Assembly (NCBI GenBank): GCA_028819215.1
Contig: JAPPMG010000040.1
Coordinates: 83,873 to 128,169 of the forward strand
Reading direction: 5' to 3'
DNA from: Bryobacterales bacterium
Lineage (GTDB): Bacteria; Acidobacteriota; Terriglobia; Bryobacterales; UBA6623
DNA: 44,297 bases
Shown: in pieces, positions 8,833-17,039 of the stretch
Numbering within the stretch: the stretch's first letter is position 1
Layout: each line of letters opens with the position of its first letter
Position numbers and translations under genes: made by a program
The notes under the pieces: generated by a model
What the model was told of the DNA's origin: nothing
Databases searched by the model: none
The model's input: only the letters and a program-made list of their open reading frames with translations

Positions 8833-8872
8833 GCTCTAATCCTGCTGACCGCAAGGCCGTCGGGATTGGAGC
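8833..8872 (+). terminator. Hairpin downstream of the cold-shock gene
   Basis: GCTCTAATCC at 8833-8842 pairs with GGATTGGAGC at 8863-8872 (ten pairs, one G-U) around a 20-nt loop, starting 10 bp after the stop codon. The position suits a transcription terminator or 3'-end stabiliser. There is no T tract after the stem, so a classical intrinsic terminator is not shown. Confidence 0.35.
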
Positions 8873-9095
8873 CTCCCGGTCGCGCCGGAACATTCGCGCT
8901 GCCCTCTCGCACTTGGGTGGACCGTGCGGGCGTAGTCCGCGCCGGCAGTGGTTGAATCAAGCCACTGCAGCCTAGTGACAGGACTGTGCTTCGGGCCCTG
9001 CCGTCGGCACGCCGACGATCTCCTCTCTCGTAGTGATGGGGGCTCGTTGACTTAGAGTTGCCCCAAGGCGAACGGAAGCCCGTCTTGGCCGACGC

Positions 9096-9755
9096 TTACA
9101 GCGGCTTGATCCGGATGCGGCGACACTCGACCTGCATGGCGGGCCCCGCGTGGAGTTGGATCGCGATGATACCGGCTCTGGCCCTGTCGTCGGTGCCTTC
9201 GAAGGTCACTTTGCCATTCAGGGTCAGCCGCAGGCGATCGCCTTCGGCGCGGATCTCGTAGCGATTCCACTGCCGGTGGAGTACGACATCCTTCGCCCGC
9301 CGCCAGCCTTCGTCGGGCGTGGCCATCAGACTGCGGCCGCGGCCTTTTTCCTCGTAGAAGTTGCCCCAAGCCGAACGATCTCCGGCATCCGAGAGATCCG
9401 CTTGGTAGCCATGGACGACCCAGCCCGGACCCGGCACATGCTTGCTCCGAAACTGGATGCCGCTATTGCCGTTCCGCAACCGGACTTCGAGCCTTAGGAC
9501 GAAGTCGTCAAACGATTTCTGGTGAATCAGGAATGTGTTGGTGTCGACCGCATGGCTGTCACTCGAACCGACAATCGAGCCGTCCCGGACAGACCACAGG
9601 TTGGGGTCGCCGTCCCAGCCATCTAGGCTCTCCCCGTCGAAGAGCAGAACGAAGCCCTCGTCCCGCTCGACTTCGGTGAGTCGGTTGGGCTGGGAGAAGG
9701 CCGGGACGCCGACAACGAGTACTGTTGCAACAAGCTGCTGGAAGGTTCGCTTCAC
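9096..9755 (-). CDS. Secreted DUF1080 (3-keto-disaccharide hydrolase-like) protein
   Basis: This 219-residue protein has an N-terminal signal peptide (VKRTFQQLVATVLVVGVPAFS) and a single concanavalin-like DUF1080 domain. Visible family features are GFVLLFDGESLDGWDG (~29-44), NSGIQFRSKHVPGP, WNRYEIRAEGDRLRLTLNG and the closing GIIAIQLHAGPAMQVECRRI. Characterised DUF1080 members cleave 3-keto-glycosides; many others are uncharacterised secreted carbohydrate-binding domains. The frame runs to a TTG at 9773, but I prefer the GTG at 9755 because it leaves a compact signal peptide. The gene stands alone, with the cold-shock gene on one side and a divergent NHL gene on the other. Confidence 0.8.
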   Translation of the reverse strand: MKRTFQQLVATVLVVGVPAFSQPNRLTEVERDEGFVLLFDGESLDGWDGDPNLWSVRDGSIVGSSDSHAVDTNTFLIHQKSFDDFVLRLEVRLRNGNSGIQFRSKHVPGPGWVVHGYQADLSDAGDRSAWGNFYEEKGRGRSLMATPDEGWRRAKDVVLHRQWNRYEIRAEGDRLRLTLNGKVTFEGTDDRARAGIIAIQLHAGPAMQVECRRIRIKPL

Positions 9756-10163
9756 GTGGTTGCCATGAACCAATTTAGGCTGGGTGCATCATTCTATCCC
9801 ATGTGAGCTGGCGGCCAAGCATGGCCGTAGGGGCGTTCGGGGTGCGTCGGAAACATTCGCGCCGGGTCTTACGGACACGAACAGCCGCAACCCGGCTCTG
9901 TCAGTCTGCGCCGACATCTCATCGCCCCGTCTGCCGCTAGCTCGGCCGGGGTGGGGCACGCGCCGCCACCGGGATAGCTGAGGGCTGTCGAGGCTGAGGC
10001 GGTCGGCGGGGCGCCGGCCTGCGGCTAGTCCGCCGCAGCTGATCAGCTGCGGCCGGTCCGGTGGCGGGACCCGGGCGAATCGGCTATGCTGTTCGTCGAA
10101 TTCTGATCAGCCGCGAACCGAGACATTCGATTCGGGGATGCGTCACCAGAATCGAGGTCTATC
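9756..10163. other. Divergent intergenic region with a large palindrome
   Basis: These 408 bp lie between the divergent DUF1080 and NHL genes. No protein, tRNA or strong promoter is apparent. The notable element is a perfect 22-bp palindrome at 10032-10053, with its core CTGATCAG repeated at 10103-10110. Both would lie upstream of the NHL gene and could be regulatory. Confidence 0.4.
10032..10053. repeat. Perfect 22-bp palindrome upstream of the NHL gene
   Basis: Eleven bases, GCCGCAGCTGA, are followed directly by their reverse complement. The central octamer CTGATCAG recurs at 10103-10110, 64 bp further on. It lies 110 bp before the NHL gene start. It could be a dimeric repressor site or a cruciform/hairpin; no regulator is known for it. 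Confidence 0.45.
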
Positions 10164-11087
10164 GTGCGAAACCTACGCTGGCCCACGTGGCTAACCGCTC
10201 TGTCCCTTGCATTCGCCTGCGGGCTGTTGCCTGTAGCCGTGCCAGCCGACTTTCCTGTCCTGAGGTACGACGCCGATGCGGAGTGGCCGAGCCTGCCGCC
10301 CGGCTTGAATTTCGGCGAGACGCCGGGCGTGGCCGTGGATGGAAAGGGGCACGTGTACGTGGTCCATCGCGGCGAGCGCCCCATCATGGAGTTCGCGCCC
10401 GACGGCCGGATGGTCCGGTCGTGGGGCGACGGCATGTTCATCCGGGCGCATGCTGTCCGCGTTGACCCAGAGGGCAACATCTGGACCGTGGACAACGATA
10501 CGCATCAGGTGCTGAAGATGGACCCGACCGGGCGCGTGCGGATGGTCTTCGGCCGCCGCGGGCAGAGCGGGGAAACCGATGAATTGTTCAACCGCCCCAC
10601 CGATGTGGCCTTCGGGCCGAACGGTGAGATATACGTCAGCGACGGCTATGGCAATTCGCGAGTGGTGAAGTTCTCCAAGGAGGGGCGCTACATCACGGCT
10701 TGGGGCAAGCACGGCAAGGGTGAGGGCGAGTTCAACTTGCCGCACACGGTTGTAGTGGACCAGCAGGGCCGCGTCTACGTAGGCGATCGCGAGAACTACC
10801 GCGTGCAAGTATTCGATGCCGACGGTAAGTTCCTGACCCAGTGGGACCACGTTGGCTCGCCGTGGGGCCTTGACTTTCATCCCGACGGGACGCTGATCAT
10901 GGCTGACGGCCACAATGACCGGATTCTGAAGGTGAGCTTGGACGGCAAGGTGCTTGGGGCCTTCGGTCGGAACGGCCGCATGCCAGGGGATCTGAGCTTC
11001 GCCCACCATGTCGCCGTCGACTCTGAGGGCAATCTATTCGTCGGCGAGATCAAGAACCAGCGGGTGCAAAGGTTCCGCCCGCAGTAG
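10164..11087 (+). CDS. Secreted NHL-repeat beta-propeller protein
   Basis: This 307-residue protein has a signal peptide (TALSLAFACGLLPVAVPA) and about six NHL repeats. The repeat units are visible as GVAVDGKGHVYVVHRGERPIM, AVRVDPEGNIWTVDND, DVAFGPNGEIYVSDGYGNSRV, TVVVDQQGRVYVGDRENYRV, DFHPDGTLIMADGHNDRI and HVAVDSEGNLFVGEIKNQRV. Together they make one six-bladed propeller. Similar proteins are often labelled peptidyl-alpha-hydroxyglycine alpha-amidating lyase-like because that enzyme's domain is an NHL propeller, but no activity can be assigned here. A GTG at 10164 with GAGGT six bases upstream is the start. The gene ends convergent with the GGT-family gene. Confidence 0.82.
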   Translation: MRNLRWPTWLTALSLAFACGLLPVAVPADFPVLRYDADAEWPSLPPGLNFGETPGVAVDGKGHVYVVHRGERPIMEFAPDGRMVRSWGDGMFIRAHAVRVDPEGNIWTVDNDTHQVLKMDPTGRVRMVFGRRGQSGETDELFNRPTDVAFGPNGEIYVSDGYGNSRVVKFSKEGRYITAWGKHGKGEGEFNLPHTVVVDQQGRVYVGDRENYRVQVFDADGKFLTQWDHVGSPWGLDFHPDGTLIMADGHNDRILKVSLDGKVLGAFGRNGRMPGDLSFAHHVAVDSEGNLFVGEIKNQRVQRFRPQ

Positions 11088-11134
11088 GCGCACCGCGCCC
11101 GTTCGCGTCTGCTGCCGAAACCGCGCGAGCTCGG

Positions 11135-11149
11135 GACGCGACCCGCGTC
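11135..11149. terminator. Short GC hairpin between convergent genes
   Basis: GACGCG and CGCGTC are separated by a three-base loop, with two further G-C pairs after a one-base bulge. It lies in the 88 bp between the convergent NHL and GGT-family genes. There is no T tract on either strand, so its role as a bidirectional terminator is only suggested by position. Confidence 0.25.
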
Positions 11150-11175
11150 GCCCGGCCCGCCGGTTCGCCTGCCGG

Positions 11176-12843
11176 CTACCAAGCAGCCACGGTGCCGTCC
11201 TTGCGAGGATCGGTTCCGCCGAACAGCACGCCGCGTTCCCAGTCGATGTGAATCGCCTGGTAGCCGCCCATGGGCCCCGAGGTCTTGACCGAGTGTCCCT
11301 TGCGCATCAGCTCCGCCGCCACTTGCGGCGAGATCCCCTTCTCTAGCCCCACTCCGCCGCTGTTGCTGTGGCTGGCGCGCGGGGCTTCGCCCGCTTCCTG
11401 CACGTTCATCCCGAACTCGATCATGTTGAGCAGCACTTGGACGTGGCCCTGCGGCTGCAAGTCGCCGCCCATGACCCCGAATGAGAGCCACGGCTTGCCG
11501 TCCTTGAAGGCCATCGCAGGAATGATGGTGTGGTAGGGGCGCTTGCGTCCCTCGATCCGGTTCGGGTGCTCCGGATCCAGCGAGAAGAGCGCGCCTCGGT
11601 CTTGCAGCAGCAACCCGGTGTCCGGCACCACCACGCCAGAGCCGAAGCCTTGGAACAGGCTGTTGATGAACGAGACGGCGTTGCGGTCCTTGTCCACCAC
11701 GCTGAAATAGACCGTATCACCGCTGCCATCGAGCCAATGCACCGGGCCCTTGACTCCCGAATCCACGCTCTCGGCGGCGCGGGCAGGATCGATCCGCTCC
11801 CGCTGGCGCCGCGCGTAATCCTTGGAAATCAGGGTCTGGACAGGCAGCCGGGCCCTTGCCGGATCGGCCAGCCAAGCGCCAAGGTCAGCGAATGCCAGGC
11901 GCTTGGCCTCGACAAACAGATGCAGGTAGCCGGCGGTGTTGTGGCCGGCTGCCTGGAGATCGAAGCCTTCCAGAATGTTCAACATCTCCAAGGCGGCCAT
12001 GCCCTGTCCGTTGGGCGGCAGCTCGTAGATGCGGTGTCCCTTGTAGGTCGTGCTGATGGGCTCGACCCAGTCAGAGTGCTGGTAGGCCAGGTCTGCCTCG
12101 GTCATGGGCCAGCCAAGACCGTTGAGCCGCTGGACGATCCTGCGGGCGATCTCACCCTTGTAGAAGGCGTCGCGCCCGCCGCGAGCGATCTGCCGGTACG
12201 TCCAAGCCAGCGGCTTGTTCACGAAGACGTCGCCATGCTTCGGGGGCTTGCCATCGGTGTAGTACGCCTTGACGAATTCCGGGTCATCCTTGTACGACGA
12301 ACTGTTGCTGGCCCAGTTCTCGGCGAAGATCTCCGACACCGGGAAGCCCTGTTCGGCGTATTCGATCGCGGGCCCCAGTACCTGATCCAAGGACATCGTG
12401 CCGAACCGCTCCAGCAGCGTGATCCAGCCATCGACCGCGCCCGGCACAGTGACCGAGAACGGCCCCTTGGCGGGAATGTGCTCGAGGTTGCGGCGCTTGA
12501 AGAAATCGACGCTCGCGGCCGCGGGCGAAAAGCCGCTGCCGTTCAGGCCGGCCAGTTTACCCGTCTCGGCCATGTAGACCAACGCGAACATGTCGCCGCC
12601 CGGCCCGGTCATCATGGGCGCCACCAATGCCAGCGTTGCCGCCGTGGCGATGGCCGCATCGACGGCATTGCCGCCTTGCTGAAGAATACGCAGGCCCGCC
12701 TGCGAGGCCAGCGGCTGGCTGGCCGCCACCATGCCGTTGCGCGCCGCGACCGCAGATCTTCCGGCAGTGGGGATAGGGCGGACGTCAGCCGCGGCGATGC
12801 ACGACGTTGCGATCACCATTAGAACCACGCATCGAATCAACAC
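11176..12843 (-). CDS. Gamma-glutamyltransferase-family Ntn hydrolase (secreted)
   Basis: This 555-residue protein has a signal peptide (first ~20 residues) and the full length of the GGT family. These proenzymes cut themselves to expose a Thr nucleophile. Here that is Thr377 in GDTVYFSVVDKDRNAVSF, giving subunits of about 376 and 179 residues. Supporting motifs are GGNAVDAAIAT, NGQGMAALEMLNIL, PYHTIIPAMAF and GVMGGDLQPQGH. The Arg that binds the glutamate carboxylate in classical GGT lies in a stretch read here as LNGSGFSP, so that Arg is replaced. The same NGSG pattern is seen in YwrD/cephalosporin-acylase-like members. I therefore call the family, not glutathione hydrolase specifically. 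Expected location is the periplasm. It is convergent with the NHL gene and follows the PSD1/DUF1501 pair on the same strand. Confidence 0.85.
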   Translation of the reverse strand: MLIRCVVLMVIATSCIAAADVRPIPTAGRSAVAARNGMVAASQPLASQAGLRILQQGGNAVDAAIATAATLALVAPMMTGPGGDMFALVYMAETGKLAGLNGSGFSPAAASVDFFKRRNLEHIPAKGPFSVTVPGAVDGWITLLERFGTMSLDQVLGPAIEYAEQGFPVSEIFAENWASNSSSYKDDPEFVKAYYTDGKPPKHGDVFVNKPLAWTYRQIARGGRDAFYKGEIARRIVQRLNGLGWPMTEADLAYQHSDWVEPISTTYKGHRIYELPPNGQGMAALEMLNILEGFDLQAAGHNTAGYLHLFVEAKRLAFADLGAWLADPARARLPVQTLISKDYARRQRERIDPARAAESVDSGVKGPVHWLDGSGDTVYFSVVDKDRNAVSFINSLFQGFGSGVVVPDTGLLLQDRGALFSLDPEHPNRIEGRKRPYHTIIPAMAFKDGKPWLSFGVMGGDLQPQGHVQVLLNMIEFGMNVQEAGEAPRASHSNSGGVGLEKGISPQVAAELMRKGHSVKTSGPMGGYQAIHIDWERGVLFGGTDPRKDGTVAAW

Positions 12844-12884
12844 TGGCGAGACCTGCGATGCCGCCGCCAGCTTACCAGACTCGG

Positions 12885-14312
12885 CTAGGCCCGTCTGAGC
12901 CGATCCGCAAGAGCCGTGCTCCCGCCAACGTCGGTCAGGCGGAAGTCCCGTCCGCTGTGGCGGTAAGTGAGCTGCGTGTGGTCTAGGCCGAGCAGGGCGA
13001 GGATCGAAGCGTGCAGGTCATTGAGGTGGACCCGATCTTCCACCGCCCGCAGTCCGAGTTCGTCGGTGTTGCCGATTACCTTCCCCCCGCGCACGCCGCC
13101 GCCCGCCATCCAGAGCGTAAAGCCGTAGGGGTTGTGGTCCCGGCCCTCGGTCCTGCCCTTGCCGCCATCGGAGGTCGGCGTGCGACCGAACTCGCCGCCC
13201 CAGATGACGAGCGTCGACTCCAGCAGTCCGCGAGACTTGAGGTCTGTCAGTAGGCCAGCCACCGCCTTGTCCGTCTCGGCTGCTCGGTCCAGATGGTTCT
13301 GATCGCAGCCAGTGTGGCCGTCCCAGTCGATGGCGTTCTTGCCGTTGCCCGACCAGACCTGCACAAAGCGGACACCCCGCTCGACCAGCCGCCGTGCCAG
13401 CAGGCAGCGGCCGCCGAAGTCCGCGCTGACCGGATCGTCGAGTCCGTACAGCCGCTTGGTGGCCTCGGACTCTTCCGAGATGTCGGTGGCTTCCGGTGCG
13501 GTCATTTGCATTCTGAAGGCAAGTTCGTAGGACTCGATGCGGGCGAGCAGTTCCGAATCAAGGTTCCGCGCCGCCGCGTGGGACCGGTTCAGCCCCCGCA
13601 ATGTATCGAGCATGTCCCGCTGCTGGCCGCTGGTCCGTCCGTCGGGCGGGTTGAGGTACAGGATGGGATCGGGCCCGGGCCGAAATGAAGTCCCTTGGTA
13701 GACGGCCGGCAGGAAACCTTCGCCGTAGACTTCGGGTCCGGAACGGACACCGCCTTGCAACAGCACTACGAACCCGGGCAGATTCTGGTTCTCGCTGCCG
13801 AGTCCGTACAGCACCCACGATCCGAGGCTCGGGCGGCCGATCCGCGGCCAGCCGTTGTGGATCAGGAACTGTGCCTGGGAGTGCGTAAATCCTTCGTGGA
13901 AGTTGGAACGGACGATGGCGAGCTCGTCTGCTTGCCGGGCCACGTGCGGGAACAGGTCGGACACTTCCAGGCCGGACTGCCCATGGCGCTTGAACGTCCG
14001 TCTGGAGCCGAGCAGCGGCCGCTGCAGAAACTTGCCGTTCTGAAAGTCCTCGTCGCCGAAGCTGTCGGGAGGCCGTTGCCCGTCCAACTTGTTCAGCAGC
14101 GGCTTCGGGTCGAACGTATCCATGTGGCTGGGGCCACCCTGCATGAAGAGGTGGATCACTCTCTTGGCTGTCGCCGGCAGCGGCGCCGGACGCGCTGCCA
14201 GGGACGCCTGCCCGGGCTCTCCGGACTGGGCGAATAGATCCAGCGCCGCGAGCCAGCCCAGCCCGAGAGCCGAGCGCTGCAGGAAGTCGCGCCTGGATTC
14301 GTCAGTCCACAT
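12885..14312 (-). CDS. DUF1501 family protein with Tat signal
   Basis: This 475-residue protein opens with SRRDFLQRSALGLGW, a twin-arginine export signal (RR at 7-8), so it folds before export. The body matches DUF1501: HLFMQGGPSHMDTFDPKP, GFVVLLQGG, WGGEFGRTP and DHNPYGFTLWMAGGGVRGG. DUF1501 is distantly related to the alkaline phosphatase/sulfatase superfamily, but its activity is unknown. The gene overlaps the end of the PSD1 gene by 11 bp (ATG inside the last codons of PSD1), so the two are translationally coupled. This pairing recurs widely in Planctomycetota and Acidobacteriota and implies a shared job, probably in polysaccharide or secondary-metabolite oxidation. Confidence 0.9.
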   Translation of the reverse strand: MWTDESRRDFLQRSALGLGWLAALDLFAQSGEPGQASLAARPAPLPATAKRVIHLFMQGGPSHMDTFDPKPLLNKLDGQRPPDSFGDEDFQNGKFLQRPLLGSRRTFKRHGQSGLEVSDLFPHVARQADELAIVRSNFHEGFTHSQAQFLIHNGWPRIGRPSLGSWVLYGLGSENQNLPGFVVLLQGGVRSGPEVYGEGFLPAVYQGTSFRPGPDPILYLNPPDGRTSGQQRDMLDTLRGLNRSHAAARNLDSELLARIESYELAFRMQMTAPEATDISEESEATKRLYGLDDPVSADFGGRCLLARRLVERGVRFVQVWSGNGKNAIDWDGHTGCDQNHLDRAAETDKAVAGLLTDLKSRGLLESTLVIWGGEFGRTPTSDGGKGRTEGRDHNPYGFTLWMAGGGVRGGKVIGNTDELGLRAVEDRVHLNDLHASILALLGLDHTQLTYRHSGRDFRLTDVGGSTALADRLRRA

Positions 14313-16686
14313 ACACGAACTCGTTCATATTGAACAGCATCAGGCACAGCTGGGGCAGGGAGTTCCGCCGCAGGAAGTCGAGGGCGGTCTGGCGCTCGGC
14401 ATCTGTGGGAGCGCGGCCCAAGGCCAGGGCCCAGCCTGCGTCGACCTGGATGCCAGGGTTGTCCCCGCCCAGGTCTTGAAGTCGGGCGGCGAACTCGTCG
14501 GCTTGCTCCAGCACGAACGAGCTGTTCATCATGGCCAGCGCTTGCGGGGCGACCGTGGAGGTCTCCCGGCGGGCACAGCTGCGAGCGGTGTCGGGCGCGT
14601 CGAAGATCTGCAGCATGGGGACGGCCATGGAGCGCTTGACCTGCAGGTAGACGCTCCGGCGGGCGTGTTCGGACGGATCGGGGTTGGCGGGCCACATGCG
14701 CGGCGTGCGCGCAGCCAGGATTTCCTCGCTGGTCAGGGGCGGGATGACGCCCACGCCGCCCATCTTCAGGTTCAGGGTCCCGGCGACCGCGAGGATCGAA
14801 TCGCGGATAGCGTCCGCATCCAGACGGCGCCTGTTCATGCGCCCCAGCAAGCGGTTGTCCGGATCGCGCGCAATGCTGCGCTCGGTCGCCACGCTGGCCG
14901 AGCGGTAGGTGCTGGAGAGCATCATCTGCCGGTGCATCGCCTTGATGCTCCACCCGCTGCTCGCGAACTCCAGCGCGAGCCAGTCCAGCAACTCCGGATG
15001 GGTCGGGGGCTCGCCGTGGCGGCCGAAATCGTTGGGAGTGCGCACCAATCCCCGCCCGAAGTGGTGTTGCCAGATCCGGTTCACCATCACGCGACCGAGC
15101 AGCGGCTGCTGATCCGATGTCAGCCACTCGGCGAGGGCGGCGCGGCGGCGCGGTACGAATCGGACTCCCTCTGGCTCGTCGAGCGGCGGGCCGTCTGGCA
15201 AGGTCGCGGGGAAGCCGGGCTTCACCAATTCGCCTTTCTGCCGGAAGTTCCCGTGGGCCAGCACGTAGGTTTCGGGCACGGTTTCCTCGTGGCCCAGGAC
15301 CTTGGCGCTCGCGTAGGGTTCGGGAGCGTTCAGGTAGGCCTCGCCGAGGCGCTCCAGCATCTCGCTCCGCTGCTGAGGGCTCAAGTCCTTCTGGGCCGCC
15401 TTGGCCATGCGCTTGAGAACGCGGGCCTGCTCGAGCAGGGGGAACGAGCGCGTGTTTGTCTGCACGTCGAACAAGCTGACCAGCGGGACTTGCGTTTCCA
15501 CGCTGCCTGCGAAGAACGCCGTCAGGCCGTAATACTCCCGCTGGCTGATCGGGTCGGACTTGTGGTCGTGACAGCGGGCGCATTCCAAGGTCAGTCCTAG
15601 AAACGCCGACCCGATCGTATCGATGGCCTCGGCGCGCCACTCGGCGCGGTATAGGTCGCCGTAGTAGGTGTATTCGACAGGGAAGGCTCCCAGCGTGAAC
15701 AAGCTGGTGCCGATTCGGCGGTGGACGTTTCGGCGTTTCTCTTCCGGCAGCTCGAGCGTTCCTTCCAAGTCCATGTCGGTCGGCCACAGCTCGTCAGCGG
15801 CGATCTGCTCGCGCACGAACGTCGTGTATGGCTTGTCGCGATTGAAGGATTCGATCACATAATCCCGGAAGCGCCAGGCAGTGGTGTAGAAGTGGTCTGT
15901 CTCGAACCCGGACGTGTCCGCGTACCGCACCAGATCGAGCCAGTAGCGGCCCCAGCGCTCCCCGTATCGCTCCGATTCCAGCAGCCGTTCGATCAACTTC
16001 TCGTAGGCGTCTGGGGACTGATCTTCGACAAACTCTTGGATCGCTTCCGGGCTCGGTGGCAGGCCGTGCAAGTCGAAGTAGGCGCGGCGCGCGAGGGCGC
16101 TGCGAGAAGCGGGCTCGGCCGGAGGCAGGCCCTGCTCGTTCAGTTTGGCCAGCACGAATGCGTCGATCGGGTTCCGTACCCAGTCATCGTCGGCGGGCTT
16201 CGGCAGTTCCGGACGGACGGGACGCTTGAACGACCACCAAGTGTGATCTTCGTTCTCCGCGGCAGTTTCTGGCCACCGCGCACCGGCGTTGATCCAATCG
16301 GCGAGGGCATTGATCTGTTGGTCGGAAAGCCGGGAGTCCCCTGGCGGCATGGAAAGCTCCGAGGTTCCCCTCACTGCACGCACCAACATGCTGGCCGCAG
16401 CGTCGCCAGGAATGATGGCGGGCCCCCGCTTGCCGCCAGCGAGCGCGCTCGCTGCGCTGCGAAGGTCAAGCCCAGACATGCGCGCCTGCCCGTGGCAGGC
16501 CGTGCAGTGTGTGTCGATGATGGACTTGGCCGCTTCGGCCGGGTCCGCGGGCACCGTTGCCGGGAGCGAGGGCAACGACAAGACGGCCGCGCCGAATGCG
16601 TGGCTGGCGATTCGGCACGCCGACAGTTTGAACGAGCCGATGCGCCCCTTGCTCTGACGGTCGGCGAACTGGCTGGGATGCCCCAT
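14302..16686 (-). CDS. PSD1 / planctomycete cytochrome c family protein (DUF1549-DUF1553)
   Basis: This protein of 794 residues has a hydrophobic export signal near residues 28-47. It carries one c-type haem site, CTACH (Cys61, Cys64, His65), within a planctomycete cytochrome domain. DUF1549 follows (WWSFKRP ~160, then FDLHGLPPSPE and RYGERWGRYWLDLVRYADTSG). DUF1553 completes the protein (VMVNRIWQHHFGRGLVRTPNDFG, STYRSAS, RRRLDADAIRDS). It is expected in the periplasm or membrane as an electron-transfer partner of the DUF1501 protein encoded immediately downstream. The frame reaches 16845, but AGGGGAA about nine bases before the ATG at 16686 fixes the start. Confidence 0.9.
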   Translation of the reverse strand: MGHPSQFADRQSKGRIGSFKLSACRIASHAFGAAVLSLPSLPATVPADPAEAAKSIIDTHCTACHGQARMSGLDLRSAASALAGGKRGPAIIPGDAAASMLVRAVRGTSELSMPPGDSRLSDQQINALADWINAGARWPETAAENEDHTWWSFKRPVRPELPKPADDDWVRNPIDAFVLAKLNEQGLPPAEPASRSALARRAYFDLHGLPPSPEAIQEFVEDQSPDAYEKLIERLLESERYGERWGRYWLDLVRYADTSGFETDHFYTTAWRFRDYVIESFNRDKPYTTFVREQIAADELWPTDMDLEGTLELPEEKRRNVHRRIGTSLFTLGAFPVEYTYYGDLYRAEWRAEAIDTIGSAFLGLTLECARCHDHKSDPISQREYYGLTAFFAGSVETQVPLVSLFDVQTNTRSFPLLEQARVLKRMAKAAQKDLSPQQRSEMLERLGEAYLNAPEPYASAKVLGHEETVPETYVLAHGNFRQKGELVKPGFPATLPDGPPLDEPEGVRFVPRRRAALAEWLTSDQQPLLGRVMVNRIWQHHFGRGLVRTPNDFGRHGEPPTHPELLDWLALEFASSGWSIKAMHRQMMLSSTYRSASVATERSIARDPDNRLLGRMNRRRLDADAIRDSILAVAGTLNLKMGGVGVIPPLTSEEILAARTPRMWPANPDPSEHARRSVYLQVKRSMAVPMLQIFDAPDTARSCARRETSTVAPQALAMMNSSFVLEQADEFAARLQDLGGDNPGIQVDAGWALALGRAPTDAERQTALDFLRRNSLPQLCLMLFNMNEFVYVD

Positions 16687-17039
16687 TCCGCCGTGTTCCC
16701 CTACTGCGACAGTATAACGAGTTGATCGGCCGCGAATCACCCGGCGAGTCGACATCCGGCGGTGGCATTGCGGCACGCCCAACCGGTCCGGCCTCTCGCC
16801 CACAGCGGCCGGAGACGGTCCCACGGGCGGGCATCGACGAAGCATTCAACTGGCGGCGGACCGGCCCAGCAAATGATCGCAACGTCAGGCCCTTCGCTGA
16901 CTTCCGATGTGGCGGCCAGCCAGACCCACCCGACGGCATGCGCTTGGATACCATCCGCTATAATGCCGCCTTGAAGCCGGTGTCGGCGGGTCTCAGACAG
17001 TGGCTTCCGAGCCTCCGGCTCTCCCTGCAAGGCCGATGC
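16687..17039. other. Divergent intergenic region, PSD1 and TonB receptor genes
   Basis: These 353 bp carry the likely promoters of both divergent units. A minus-strand TATACT lies at 16711-16716, just upstream of PSD1. A perfect plus-strand TATAAT at 16959-16964 lies 76 bp before the receptor start, but without a convincing -35 at the right distance. The receptor's frame stays open through this region to 16722, but the residues encoded do not resemble a signal peptide. Confidence 0.4.
16711..16716 (-). promoter_or_regulatory. Candidate -10 element for the PSD1-DUF1501 operon
   Basis: Reading the minus strand, TATACT (5 of 6 to consensus) ends 24 bp before the PSD1 ATG. A weak TGATTC stands 17 bp further upstream. 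The resulting leader of about 20 nt contains the AGGGGAA ribosome-binding site. The -35 is poor, so an activator or another sigma factor may be needed if this is real. Confidence 0.35.

Noticed and set aside
11530..12822. Long open frame on the plus strand (430 codons) opposite the GGT-family gene
   Set aside because: Antisense shadow of a clearly recognisable protein in GC-rich DNA; composition is His/Arg/Gly rich with no domain.
12885..14312. DUF1501 protein as a third sulfatase
   Set aside because: It shares a distant fold relation, but has no C/S-x-P-x-R formylglycine motif and matches DUF1501 throughout.
14089..15600. Long plus-strand frame (503 codons) across the DUF1501/PSD1 junction
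   Set aside because: Antisense shadow of two well-supported genes; no signal, motif or ribosome-binding site.
14156..15787. Long minus-strand frame (543 codons) overlapping PSD1 and DUF1501
   Set aside because: Out-of-frame shadow spanning two real genes; extremely Arg/Pro rich.
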